Notes: generated by a model not told the origin, from the sequence alone. Counted from the first letter of the stretch, positions 1-6,194 are shown. The stretch: DNA of 6,196 nt from Alphaproteobacteria bacterium (GCA_022822575.1 JAJEBJ010000113.1:1-6196), one strand, 5' to 3'. Made by a program: numbers and translations.

Positions 1-8
1 CGTCCGAT

Positions 9-134
9 CTACGGCCCCCTTGGTTCCTGGTCGCCGGACTTCATCACCGTGGCGGCAAAGTCGATTTCGGCACAGGCCGCCAGAAGAAGGCCGAGCAGCA
101 CGATGGCGGCGGTACGCGCCGTCGTCATGATCAT
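9..134 (-). CDS. Short lipoprotein, possibly the N-terminal stub of an interrupted RlpA
   Basis: The frame encodes about 41 residues. A short N-terminus is followed by a hydrophobic stretch ending in the lipobox LLAAC, so signal peptidase II cleavage and lipidation of the Cys are expected, giving a membrane-anchored lipoprotein. The mature part is only about 22 residues (CAEIDFAATVMKSGDQ and a few more) before a TAG at 11-9. The start at 134 makes an ATGA overlap with the stop of the upstream transglycosylase gene; a second ATG lies at 128. No clear Shine-Dalgarno is visible, so translational coupling is likely. In many alphaproteobacteria the gene after this type of transglycosylase is rlpA, whose product begins with a similar lipobox and 'CAE' segment. 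The in-frame codons after the stop read Ile-Gly-Arg, resembling the YKIG(K/R)PY segment of RlpA. It may therefore be a broken rlpA, or simply a small lipoprotein. The lipoprotein call is firm; the RlpA link is inference. Confidence 0.6.
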   Translation of the reverse strand: MIMTTARTAAIVLLGLLLAACAEIDFAATVMKSGDQEPRGP

Positions 135-1102
135 CGCGAAAGCGCGTCGGCGATGGCGGTCACCGACATCGCAAAGTAGTCGGACCGGTTCCATTTGAGA
201 ATCGCCCGGTAGTTGTCGAACACGAGAAAGGCAGGGCCATTGGCGCCGGCGGGCAGAACGAGCGATGCCGCGGCATCCATGGGCAGGACGGGACCCTCAC
301 CCTGCCACAGCACGCCCCATGAGAGCCACGTTTCCAGAGGCTCGACACCGTCACGCGTGAGATCAAATCCCCCGGGAAGGGCGACCGCGGCCCCCCATGG
401 CATGCTTCGTTGCCATCCCGAACGCGCCAGGTAGTTGGCAATCGATGCAAAGACATCCCCCTGATTCTGCCAGATGTCGCGACGCCGGTCGAGATCCCAG
501 TCCTCCGCGAACCGGTTGAAACTCGACGGCATGAACTGACTCTGGCCCATGGCTCCCGCCCACGATCCCGTCATGTCGGTGCGGGAGATGTGTCCTTCAT
601 CGAGAATTGTGAGGGCGTGCAGGAGTTCATTGCGGAAAAAGGCGCTGCGCCGGCCATCGAAGGCGAGGGTCGCGAGAGCGGCAATCACGTCGAAGCCGCC
701 GGTGTAGCTCCCGAACCTGGTTTCAACAGCCCAGATAGCGACGATGTAATAGGCGTCAAAATCATAGTGGGCGGCAATCGCCTCCAGAAGTGGCTGGTGT
801 TCTGCATACTTTTCCCCCGCCCTCTCGATCAGGGACTCCGGCACCCGGCTTGCCATGTATTCATCGAAGGTCAACGTGCTTTCGGGCTGGTGGCGGTCGA
901 GTTCGATCACCCGCGCGATTGGTTCCAGTCCGCCAAAGGCCGCATCGAGGGTTTGCTGGCTGACACCGGCAGCAGTCGCCTCCGTGCGCACATCGGCGAG
1001 GAACTCTTCCCACCCGGAGTCCGAGGCCGAAGGCAGGGCAAGCAGGAAAAGGACGCTGCAAGCCAGCGCCACTCCCGGGATTTGACGCAGATCAGACAAC
1101 AC
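131..1102 (-). CDS. mltB: Lytic murein transglycosylase, MltB-type (SLT_2 family)
   Basis: The product is a periplasmic enzyme predicted to cleave the MurNAc-GlcNAc bond of peptidoglycan non-hydrolytically, leaving 1,6-anhydroMurNAc ends. From the GTG at 1102 it has 323 residues. Residues 1 to about 27 form a signal peptide (hydrophobic VALACSVLFLLALPSAS). The conserved domain follows: AIWAVETRFGSYTG with the catalytic Glu at about residue 127, then WAGAMGQSQFMPSSF at about 181-195, and a C-terminal segment around FDNYRAILKWNRSDYF that is typical of the alphaproteobacterial MltB_2 group. There is no C-terminal peptidoglycan-binding domain. The GTG was chosen because AGAGG lies 9 nt upstream and the signal peptide follows at once; a frame-open TTG at 1192 would sit deep inside the regulator gene. 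The gene overlaps the regulator gene upstream by 11 nt and the lipoprotein gene downstream by ATGA, so it lies within one operon. Confidence 0.92.
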   Translation of the reverse strand: MLSDLRQIPGVALACSVLFLLALPSASDSGWEEFLADVRTEATAAGVSQQTLDAAFGGLEPIARVIELDRHQPESTLTFDEYMASRVPESLIERAGEKYAEHQPLLEAIAAHYDFDAYYIVAIWAVETRFGSYTGGFDVIAALATLAFDGRRSAFFRNELLHALTILDEGHISRTDMTGSWAGAMGQSQFMPSSFNRFAEDWDLDRRRDIWQNQGDVFASIANYLARSGWQRSMPWGAAVALPGGFDLTRDGVEPLETWLSWGVLWQGEGPVLPMDAAASLVLPAGANGPAFLVFDNYRAILKWNRSDYFAMSVTAIADALSR

Positions 1103-2105
1103 CGCGTCGTTCCTCTCGTGGCGGACGACCAAACAGTTCGCGATAGCGGTGACTGAAGTGCGAGGCCGACACAAAACCTGCAGAAAGGGCAATCGAAAGG
1201 ATCGATGTCGATCCCTGCAACAACATCAGACGGGCGTGATGCAGTCGGAGTTCACGGTAGTAACGCGAAGGAGACCGTCCCAGGTGCCTGAGGAACAGTC
1301 GTTCAAGTTGCCGGGTCGAAAGGCCGATGCCGTTGGCGACATCGGGAATCGTCAGCGGCTCTTCGAGATTGCGTTCCATGACATCGATGGCGGCCAGGAC
1401 CTTCGCATCGCTGACGCCGGTGCGCGAGTGGAGCGCCATCCGCTGTCGATCATCGGATTGCCGGATCCTCTCGTGAATGAACTGTTCGGAAACCCTGCCG
1501 GCCAGTTCGACACCGTGGTCGAGCTTGATGAGATGAAGCATGAGATCGAGCGAGGCCGTTCCGCCGGAACAGGTGATTCTGTTGCGGTCGATCTCAAAGA
1601 GATCGTCGGTCACCTCAATATCCGGATACTGTTCGGTAAAGCTCTCGTGGTCTTCCCAGTGAATGGTGCAGCGATGGCCCCGGATCAGGCCGGCGCGGGC
1701 AAGAATGTGCGTTCCGGTACACAGGCTTCCCATGACGGTTCCCTGGCGTGCCAGCTTGCGCAGCCACGCCATGACAGATCTGTCGGCGAATGCATGGGCG
1801 TCAATCCCGGAACAGACGAACAGAGTCTCGCATGAAGCAACGTCGTTCATCGCATGATGGGGCACGACCTCCATGCCGTTGCTCGCCCGCACCGGCCGGC
1901 CATCGTGCGAAATGATCGTCCAGCGATAGTGCGTGGCGCCGCTCATTCGGTTGGCTGAACGCAACGGCTCGACGGCGGCGGCGAAGGCCATCATCGAGAA
2001 CTCCGGGATCAGGAGAAACGTGAAGGACTTCACATCCACCGCTCCTGGTGCGTGTCGGGCTTCCCGGGAAGTGCGCGTTGAGGGCCGGGTTGTCAATCTC
2101 GGCAC
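1092..2105 (-). CDS. GlxA-family transcriptional regulator (DJ-1/PfpI domain plus AraC-type HTH), GbdR-like
   Basis: The product is a cytoplasmic DNA-binding regulator of 337 residues from the GTG at 2105. Residues 26 to about 195 are a DJ-1/PfpI (class I glutamine amidotransferase-like) sensory domain: FTFLLIPEFSMMAF opens it, and GSLCTGTHILARAGL carries Cys129 at the nucleophile-elbow position. The linker motifs HWED, LFEIDRNRITCSGGTASLDL and VSEQFIHERIR are characteristic of the group containing GbdR, the glycine betaine/dimethylglycine regulator of Pseudomonas. Residues about 235-330 form an AraC/XylS domain with two HTH units (LTIPDVANGIGLSTRQLERL and ILSIALSAGFVSASHFSHRY). The GTG abuts the channel's TGA and has GGGAGG 5 nt upstream. 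A second GTG at 2033 has AGGAG 8 nt upstream and starts exactly at the domain (VKSFTFLL), giving 313 residues. The ligand is unknown; an osmolyte-type amine is plausible by similarity only. Confidence 0.9.
   Translation of the reverse strand: MPRLTTRPSTRTSREARHAPGAVDVKSFTFLLIPEFSMMAFAAAVEPLRSANRMSGATHYRWTIISHDGRPVRASNGMEVVPHHAMNDVASCETLFVCSGIDAHAFADRSVMAWLRKLARQGTVMGSLCTGTHILARAGLIRGHRCTIHWEDHESFTEQYPDIEVTDDLFEIDRNRITCSGGTASLDLMLHLIKLDHGVELAGRVSEQFIHERIRQSDDRQRMALHSRTGVSDAKVLAAIDVMERNLEEPLTIPDVANGIGLSTRQLERLFLRHLGRSPSRYYRELRLHHARLMLLQGSTSILSIALSAGFVSASHFSHRYRELFGRPPREERRGVV
1112..1116 (-). promoter_or_regulatory. Ribosome binding site deciding the GTG start of the transglycosylase
   Basis: The minus strand reads AGAGG(A) here, 9 nt before the GTG at 1102-1100 and still inside the coding end of the regulator gene. 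It supports the GTG start over the open upstream TTG. Confidence 0.55.
2042..2046 (-). promoter_or_regulatory. Alternative ribosome binding site for an internal GTG start of the regulator
   Basis: The minus strand reads AGGAG 8 nt before a GTG at 2033-2031. This start would remove a 24-residue Arg/Thr-rich leader with no domain and begin the protein at the first strand of the DJ-1 fold. It competes with GGGAGG (2116-2111) in front of the GTG at 2105. The sequence does not decide between them. Confidence 0.45.
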
Positions 2106-4235
2106 TCAGGCCTCCCTCGCGGCGTCGAGACGGACGTAAGCTGGTGAGGTCCGGCCGCCACGGACTTCACCGAAATAGACGGTCATGTGCGGATAGGGAA
2201 TTTCGATGCCGGCCTCATCGAAGCCCAGCTTGAGGAGTCTCAGATACTCGCGGCGCACGCCCCACTGATAACCGGCAAGAGTGCGAATCCGGAACCTGAG
2301 AGTGACCGCCGAGTCACCCAGATCATTGACGCCCAACACCTCGAGATCCCCGGCAAGATGCGCGTTCAGCGTGTCGTCGCTGCGCGCCTCCTCGTCGATC
2401 CGCCGCACCACGTCGATCACCTTGTCCGTGTTCTCCTGGTAGGCAACCCCGATGTCGATGACCGCGTACCCGAAGTCCCGCATCATGTTGGTGACAGAGG
2501 AGATGTCCCCGAAGGGAATCGTATGCACGTAACCGCTCAGATCGCGCAACTGCACCGTGCGCACGGTGACACTCTCGACTCCGCCCATCTTGCCGCCGGC
2601 CTCGATCCAGTCACCCACCGTGAACTGGTTCTCGAAGAGAATGAATGTGCCGGTGATGATATCCTTGATGAGAGACTGGGCGCCGAACCCGATGGCGAGC
2701 CCGACCACGCCGGCACCTGCGAGCAACGGCGTGATATTGAGCCCAAGTTCTCCCAGGATCGTCATGGCAGCCACCCCCCCGATCACGACGAGAAGGACGT
2801 TTCTCGCCAGTGGAAGCAGGGTGAGGACGCGTGGATTGGCCCCTTCCCCATGACTGCGCCTGAGTTGGTTGGCAATGACACCATCACCGATTTCCCAGAC
2901 CAGAATGGCGACGATGACAATCACGACGACGGCTATCAGCCGACCGAGAAGGTCCAGACCCTCGGGGGACAGGATGATGTGTGTCGCCTCAACGCCCCAA
3001 CTTTCCAGTGCAGTGACGATGGCGACGGTCCAAATCACCACGTTGGTGAAGGCGCCGACGAGAGAGAGATAGCGGTTGCTGCGCCGTTCGAGATCCGGAA
3101 ACCTCTCCTGCAGGTCAGCACCGATGCGAAAGAGCCTCGACAGGGATCGCCGTGCCAGGGTGCTGGCCAATACCCCGGCCAGACCGGCAAGAAAGGTGAA
3201 GGCGAGGCCATGAAGAATGAACACCGTGCCCGAGCGCGCCTCGAAGACCCATACGGTGAACGTGATGGCAACGGCAAGAATGGCGACCACATGCCAGACA
3301 TCGCCGAGGCGCGAGCGCATGAAATGCGTCCGGCCATCTGCGCCACCGCCTATCCAGGCGGCGACCACAACCCGGTTCTGCAGGATGACGACAATCGCCA
3401 TGATGGCGAGGACCAGTCCGACGACACGTACCAGGGAACCAACGCTCGCTTCGGGTGCACCCAACGCCAGCAGCAGATCCGTGACCAGGAATCCCGCGAG
3501 TCCGACCGCCCAGAGGCGGTTGAACCAGACCACCAGGTATGCTGCCTCCCGATCAGCGACCGGCAGCAGTCGGATGGCGGGCCGCAGGGGTGACAGGATG
3601 ACGCGGACCAGAATGACGGCGATGGCGTAGAGCCCGACGATCATGGCTGTCGTGTAGATGACGGCCATGGCAACCGCATCAGGTACCAGAACGAAGGTCG
3701 CAAGCCAGGTCACCAGGAGGAAACCCATGACTGGCGCAATTCCGAGCAGGAATCGGGAGCCGGCATCGATCAGCCGCTCCATCACGCTTCCGCCCTCGTC
3801 CTCCTGCAGCCTCTTTCTTGGAGCGGCTGTGAGGCCAAAGACCGCCAGCCAGGCCAGGGCGCCAGCAGCAAGGGCCAGTCCGGCCTGCCCTGCGATGCGT
3901 AAAAGCCCGGAACCGAAGTCCTGACGCGACACCTCGTCGATGATCCAGCCCGTCAACTGCCTGCCATCATCAAGATTCGCCAGGAGGTCCTTCATTCTCT
4001 GGTGTAATCCGGAGATGCCGGAGGCGGTCTCTTGTCCGATAGCCCCGTCTCCGGTCGATGCCAGTGCATTGAGTCTGTCGATCAATTGCTGGCGTTTGAC
4101 AGGGTCCTCGAGGACAGACACGAGCCCGGGAATCGTGTCGATGGTCTCCTGTGCAGCAACAGGCACAAGGGGTACTGCGACCATCCAGAGTGCGAGTAGC
4201 GCCGAAAGAGGGAGATGGCGCATCACGGTCAACAT
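2106..4235 (-). CDS. Large MscS-family mechanosensitive ion channel (YbiO-like)
   Basis: The 709-residue protein is predicted to form an inner-membrane tension-gated channel that releases solutes on hypo-osmotic shock. Residues 1-29 are a signal peptide (hydrophobic core, then VAAQE). A periplasmic segment to about 110 contains a short helical region. About eleven hydrophobic helices follow, at roughly 112-135, 161-185, 188-212, 240-258, 268-287, 313-331, 338-357, 390-410, 430-452, 474-497 and 501-523. The last is the Gly/Ala-rich pore helix (LLAGAGVVGLAIGFGAQSL). The MscS beta domain comes next (FENQFTVGDWIE, with HTIPFGDISSVTN at 571-583). The alpha/beta vestibule ends with EIPYPHMTVYFGE at 678-690. 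Length and layout fit the YbiO class (about 740 residues in E. coli) rather than small MscS. The start at 4235 has a weak GGGA 9 nt upstream; an ATG four codons later would also keep the signal peptide. It is the first gene of the minus-strand operon. Confidence 0.94.
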   Translation of the reverse strand: MLTVMRHLPLSALLALWMVAVPLVPVAAQETIDTIPGLVSVLEDPVKRQQLIDRLNALASTGDGAIGQETASGISGLHQRMKDLLANLDDGRQLTGWIIDEVSRQDFGSGLLRIAGQAGLALAAGALAWLAVFGLTAAPRKRLQEDEGGSVMERLIDAGSRFLLGIAPVMGFLLVTWLATFVLVPDAVAMAVIYTTAMIVGLYAIAVILVRVILSPLRPAIRLLPVADREAAYLVVWFNRLWAVGLAGFLVTDLLLALGAPEASVGSLVRVVGLVLAIMAIVVILQNRVVVAAWIGGGADGRTHFMRSRLGDVWHVVAILAVAITFTVWVFEARSGTVFILHGLAFTFLAGLAGVLASTLARRSLSRLFRIGADLQERFPDLERRSNRYLSLVGAFTNVVIWTVAIVTALESWGVEATHIILSPEGLDLLGRLIAVVVIVIVAILVWEIGDGVIANQLRRSHGEGANPRVLTLLPLARNVLLVVIGGVAAMTILGELGLNITPLLAGAGVVGLAIGFGAQSLIKDIITGTFILFENQFTVGDWIEAGGKMGGVESVTVRTVQLRDLSGYVHTIPFGDISSVTNMMRDFGYAVIDIGVAYQENTDKVIDVVRRIDEEARSDDTLNAHLAGDLEVLGVNDLGDSAVTLRFRIRTLAGYQWGVRREYLRLLKLGFDEAGIEIPYPHMTVYFGEVRGGRTSPAYVRLDAAREA

Positions 4236-4327
4236 GAACTGTTATCCCGGATACTGGATCAAGTGAGTGTAGCGATGCCCGGATGGCAATCCAGTCGTGC
4301 GGTGGAAATCACGGACTGCGCATAACC

Positions 4328-4343
4328 GATGAGTGTACTCATC
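4328..4343. promoter_or_regulatory. Operator-like palindrome GATGAGT-gt-ACTCATC
   Basis: Seven-base arms are perfectly complementary around a two-base centre. The size and symmetry fit the operator of a dimeric HTH repressor such as a TetR- or GntR-type protein. It lies about 93 nt upstream of the channel start, in a region free of genes. The cognate regulator is not identifiable here; AraC-type proteins such as the neighbouring GlxA-family regulator usually bind direct-repeat or asymmetric half sites, so it may not be the partner. Confidence 0.45.
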
Positions 4344-4478
4344 CACCTCGCGATGCGATGCCAGGTTCGTCTTCACATGGCCGCTTTCATTCAGCCGCAC
4401 TCGTCGATCAGGTTGTTGCCCCTCCCCTTGAGGAAGGCATGCAACCGGCAGGCAGTTCCTTCACGAACCTACGCTTCC

Positions 4479-4534
4479 ATGAGACTGTCTCGGCGGGGCC
4501 TTGAACCGGCGAAGTCATGAGACTGCGTCGGAGG
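4479..4534. repeat. Short direct repeat, two copies 38 nt apart
   Basis: Copies at 4479-4496 and 4517-4534 share ATGAGACTG followed by a similar TCGG-GG end, 15 of 18 bases identical. The first copy also contains the small palindrome GAGAC-t-GTCTC (4481-4491). The function is unknown; it could be paired binding half sites or chance. Confidence 0.3.
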
Positions 4535-4607
4535 CAGAGCGGCCAGCCGCCATCCCGATCCATCAAACCCTTGCCCAGGTGAGCCGGGACGCTGCGATAC
4601 TGACGGC

Positions 4608-4639
4608 CGGATCACCCGTAGCCGGGATTGCGTGATCCG
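4608..4639. repeat. Strong inverted repeat / hairpin upstream of the subunit IV-like gene
   Basis: CGGATCAC (4608-4615) pairs perfectly with GTGATCCG (4632-4639). Inside, CCCG (4615-4618) and CGGG (4623-4626) can pair around a TAGC loop, so a nested stem with one bulge is possible. No T-run follows on either strand, so it is not a standard intrinsic terminator. It lies about 80 nt before the ATG at 4722 and could be a 5' leader structure or an operator. Confidence 0.4.
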
Positions 4640-4710
4640 TTCCTCTCCCGCACTTGAGCGAGGCGTTGCCTGCCGATACAGTCCGCGCCGGTAGTGAAGA
4701 CAGTCCGATC

Positions 4711-4715
4711 GGGGA
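4711..4715 (+). promoter_or_regulatory. Weak ribosome binding site of the subunit IV-like gene
   Basis: GGGGA lies 6 nt before the ATG at 4722. It is purine-rich and well placed, but not a full consensus. Confidence 0.4.
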
Positions 4716-4721
4716 TCATCC

Positions 4722-4859
4722 ATGGCCGAAGTCATCGCCGACTGGCAACGTGCCGACAGCGAGCACCTTTCCACATACAAGCGGGTCATGCGCCTGACCG
4801 TGGTGTCGACGGTGGCGTGCGTTGTTGTCCTCGCGCTGCTTGCCGTTTTTCTTCTTTGA
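4722..4859 (+). CDS. aa3-type cytochrome c oxidase subunit IV-like membrane peptide
   Basis: This 45-residue protein begins MAEVIADWQRADSEHLSTYK. A short soluble N-terminus with a Thr-Tyr-Lys segment leads straight into a single membrane helix at about residues 22-45 (RLTVVSTVACVVVLALLAVF), with only Leu-Leu before the stop. This is the architecture of the bacterial aa3-type oxidase subunit IV family (COX4_pro_2): a 40-60 residue peptide that sits against the core of the proton-pumping oxidase in the inner membrane and is of little known catalytic importance. Similarity is in overall pattern rather than long identity, so the call is likely, not certain. The ATG has GGGGA 6 nt upstream. The stop overlaps the next gene's start as TTGA, which suggests translational coupling. 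No other oxidase gene is in the window, so it is an orphan locus. Confidence 0.75.
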   Translation: MAEVIADWQRADSEHLSTYKRVMRLTVVSTVACVVVLALLAVFLL

Positions 4860-5356
4860 AGATCATCTCCGGCGGCCAGACGGGCGCCGACAGGGCGGCA
4901 CTCGATGCCGCACTGGCCAGTGACCGGACGGCCGGCGGGTGGTGCCCCAGGGGTCGGCTGGCCGAAGATGGAATCATCGATGGCCGTTACCCTCTGACGG
5001 AAACGCCCAGGAGTGACTATGCCCAGCGCACATGCTTCAACGTTCGCGATTCCGATGCCACGCTCATTGTGGCGAGTCGGCCACTGATCGGAGGCACTGC
5101 GCTCACCGAAAGACTGGCACTGGCTTGCGGCAAACCATGCCTCGTGGTTCATCCCGACGATACGCCAGATGTTATCGCCATCTGTCGGAACTGGATTGAA
5201 CGGCACGGGGTGCAAATCCTCAATGTCGCCGGCCCCCGCCACAGCACCAGCGCCTCGGCCTATTCCGATACCAGACGCATCATGGATGCCCTGCTCGCCA
5301 CTACTCCTCTTCGCGCAGCAGCCGCAGGTAGATCTCCAGTCGGCCTGCCGGAATAG
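4856..5356 (+). CDS. Putative molybdenum cofactor carrier (MoCo_carrier, SLOG/YpsA-like fold)
   Basis: The product has 166 residues from the TTG at 4856. It opens with KIISGGQTGADRAALDAAL, the glycine-rich phosphate-binding loop of this Rossmann-like family. It continues with GGWCPRGRLAEDG (27-39), YPLTET and YAQRTCFNVRDSDATLIV (55-72), GGTALTERLALACGKPCLVV (79-98) and ILNVAGPRHS (121-130). These are hallmarks of the putative molybdenum carrier family, related to plant/algal Moco carrier proteins and to YpsA/LOG nucleotide-binding proteins. The role is cytosolic binding of Moco or another nucleotide-like ligand; bacterial function is not well established. The TTG was chosen because the family begins right at KIISGG. 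It has no Shine-Dalgarno but overlaps the upstream stop as TTGA. The last 18 residues (149-166) lie beyond the conserved domain and are encoded antisense to the end of rsgA. Confidence 0.88.
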   Translation: MKIISGGQTGADRAALDAALASDRTAGGWCPRGRLAEDGIIDGRYPLTETPRSDYAQRTCFNVRDSDATLIVASRPLIGGTALTERLALACGKPCLVVHPDDTPDVIAICRNWIERHGVQILNVAGPRHSTSASAYSDTRRIMDALLATTPLRAAAAGRSPVGLPE

Positions 5357-6194
5357 CGCCCGCCCGAACCGCCACACGTACAGCACATTCCGGTTCGTGG
5401 TCATGGGTGCAATCACGGAACCGGCAGCGGTGGCCCGCCTCATCGATGTCGGGGAACAATACGGAAAGCTCATCGCGGGTGATGCCAGCGAGACCCAGCG
5501 AACGAATTCCTGGAGTATCGATGAGCGATGTGCCGCCGCCGAGGTCATAGAGCGATGAACGGGCAGTGGTATGCCTCCCCTGCTGCCGACGGCCCCCGAG
5601 ACCACCGACGCGCGCGTTCTGCGTGCCGGTCAGTGCATTGACAAGCGAGGACTTTCCGACACCGCTCGGCCCGGTAAGCACGACGGTCTGCCCCTCAATG
5701 CAATTGACCAGCCGGTCGAGCCCCTCCCCCGTCTTGGCAGACACCTCAACGATCATCAGTCCTGTCCTGCGGTAGTCAGCGAGGTCCGGACGTGGCATGT
5801 CGAGGTCGATCTTGTTGAGCACGACCGTCACACCGACACCACCTCTGGATGCGATGACCGCGTAGCGGTCGATGATGCGGGGATGAAACGGCGGATTGGC
5901 CACTGAGACGACGACAAGGGCACGGTCGATGTTGGCAGCGAGAACCTGTTCCGTGGCACCTCCGGACGCGCGCCTGCTGGCATCGTGTCGCCATCGGGCC
6001 AGCACCCCATGTCTTTCAAGGACTGATTCTATCCTTGCTGGCGTTGTCTCCGTTGTGACGTGCACCCGATCGCCGACCACGGGGTAGGGATCGATGCCTT
6101 GGCGTGGCGCACAGCGTACGGGATTACCATCGAGATCCACGGTGACGAGAATTCCGTGAACCTCGATGACGCGGCAAAGATGCCCATTGCCCAA
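5301..6194 (-). CDS. rsgA: Ribosome small subunit-dependent GTPase A (RsgA), 5' end at the window edge
   Basis: RsgA is a GTPase that acts late in 30S subunit maturation in the cytoplasm. The visible 297 residues show the full layout. An N-terminal OB-fold comes first (RVIEVHGILVTVD, VVGDRVHV). A circularly permuted GTPase domain follows, with motif order G4 NKID (127-130), G5 SAKTGEG (152-158), G1 GPSGVGKS (175-182), switch I GRHTT (206-210) and G3 DTPG (226-229). A C-terminal zinc-binding motif Cys257-x4-Cys262-x-His264-x5-Cys270 and a final helix complete it. All key residues are present. The first visible codon usable as a start is a TTG at 6194, two bases from the edge, and the frame stays open to the edge, so an ATG just outside the window may be the true start. 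The 3' end overlaps the convergent cofactor-carrier gene by 56 nt; no terminator lies between them. Confidence 0.95.
   Translation of the reverse strand: MGNGHLCRVIEVHGILVTVDLDGNPVRCAPRQGIDPYPVVGDRVHVTTETTPARIESVLERHGVLARWRHDASRRASGGATEQVLAANIDRALVVVSVANPPFHPRIIDRYAVIASRGGVGVTVVLNKIDLDMPRPDLADYRRTGLMIVEVSAKTGEGLDRLVNCIEGQTVVLTGPSGVGKSSLVNALTGTQNARVGGLGGRRQQGRHTTARSSLYDLGGGTSLIDTPGIRSLGLAGITRDELSVLFPDIDEAGHRCRFRDCTHDHEPECAVRVAVRAGAIPAGRLEIYLRLLREEE

Larger units (their letters stand above)
4236..4721. other. 486-nt intergenic region between divergent units, no gene recognised
   Basis: Several short open frames exist on both strands, but none has a recognisable product, a good ribosome binding site or a credible composition. 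The region should hold the promoters of both the channel operon (leftward) and the subunit IV/cofactor-carrier pair (rightward), though I cannot place either with confidence. Visible structures are a 16-bp palindrome at 4328-4343, an 18-bp imperfect direct repeat near 4479 and 4517, and a hairpin at 4608-4639. No tRNA, 4.5S or other known RNA signature was seen. Confidence 0.6.

Noticed and set aside
410..1156. A 248-codon plus-strand frame opposite the transglycosylase gene, and a similar 228-codon frame at 1149-1835 opposite the regulator.
   Set aside because: Both are antisense to genes with intact catalytic or DNA-binding motifs, and neither resembles a known protein.
1103..1192. An upstream TTG start for the transglycosylase at 1192.
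   Set aside because: It would add 30 residues from within the regulator's HTH-coding region and place non-signal sequence before the signal peptide; the GTG at 1102 has a well-placed ribosome binding site.
2187..3593. A 468-codon open frame on the plus strand opposite the channel gene.
   Set aside because: It lies wholly antisense to a clear MscS-family gene, has a charged, low-order composition rich in Asp, His, Gln and Arg with no domain, and is the expected mirror of a GC-rich, membrane-protein coding sequence.
4283..4520. Two short plus-strand frames (73 and 63 codons) in the intergenic region, and an open minus-strand frame from about 4440 to 4244.
   Set aside because: No ribosome binding site, no recognisable sequence and a composition unlike the real genes. 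I could not support a gene or a decayed transposase.
4654..4680. A possible promoter for the plus-strand pair: TTGAGC, 15-nt gap, GATACA.
   Set aside because: The -10 element matches only three of six consensus bases and the spacer is too short, so it is not reported as a feature.
4694..4855. An upstream extension of the cofactor-carrier frame to a GTG at 4694.
   Set aside because: The added 54 residues are the out-of-frame shadow of the subunit IV-like gene and lie before the family's normal start at KIISGG.
4469..5605. A 378-codon open frame on the minus strand.
   Set aside because: It runs opposite the cofactor-carrier and subunit IV-like genes and over the rsgA 3' end in another frame. 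Its Arg/Ser-rich product has no recognisable motif, whereas the opposing frames show conserved families.
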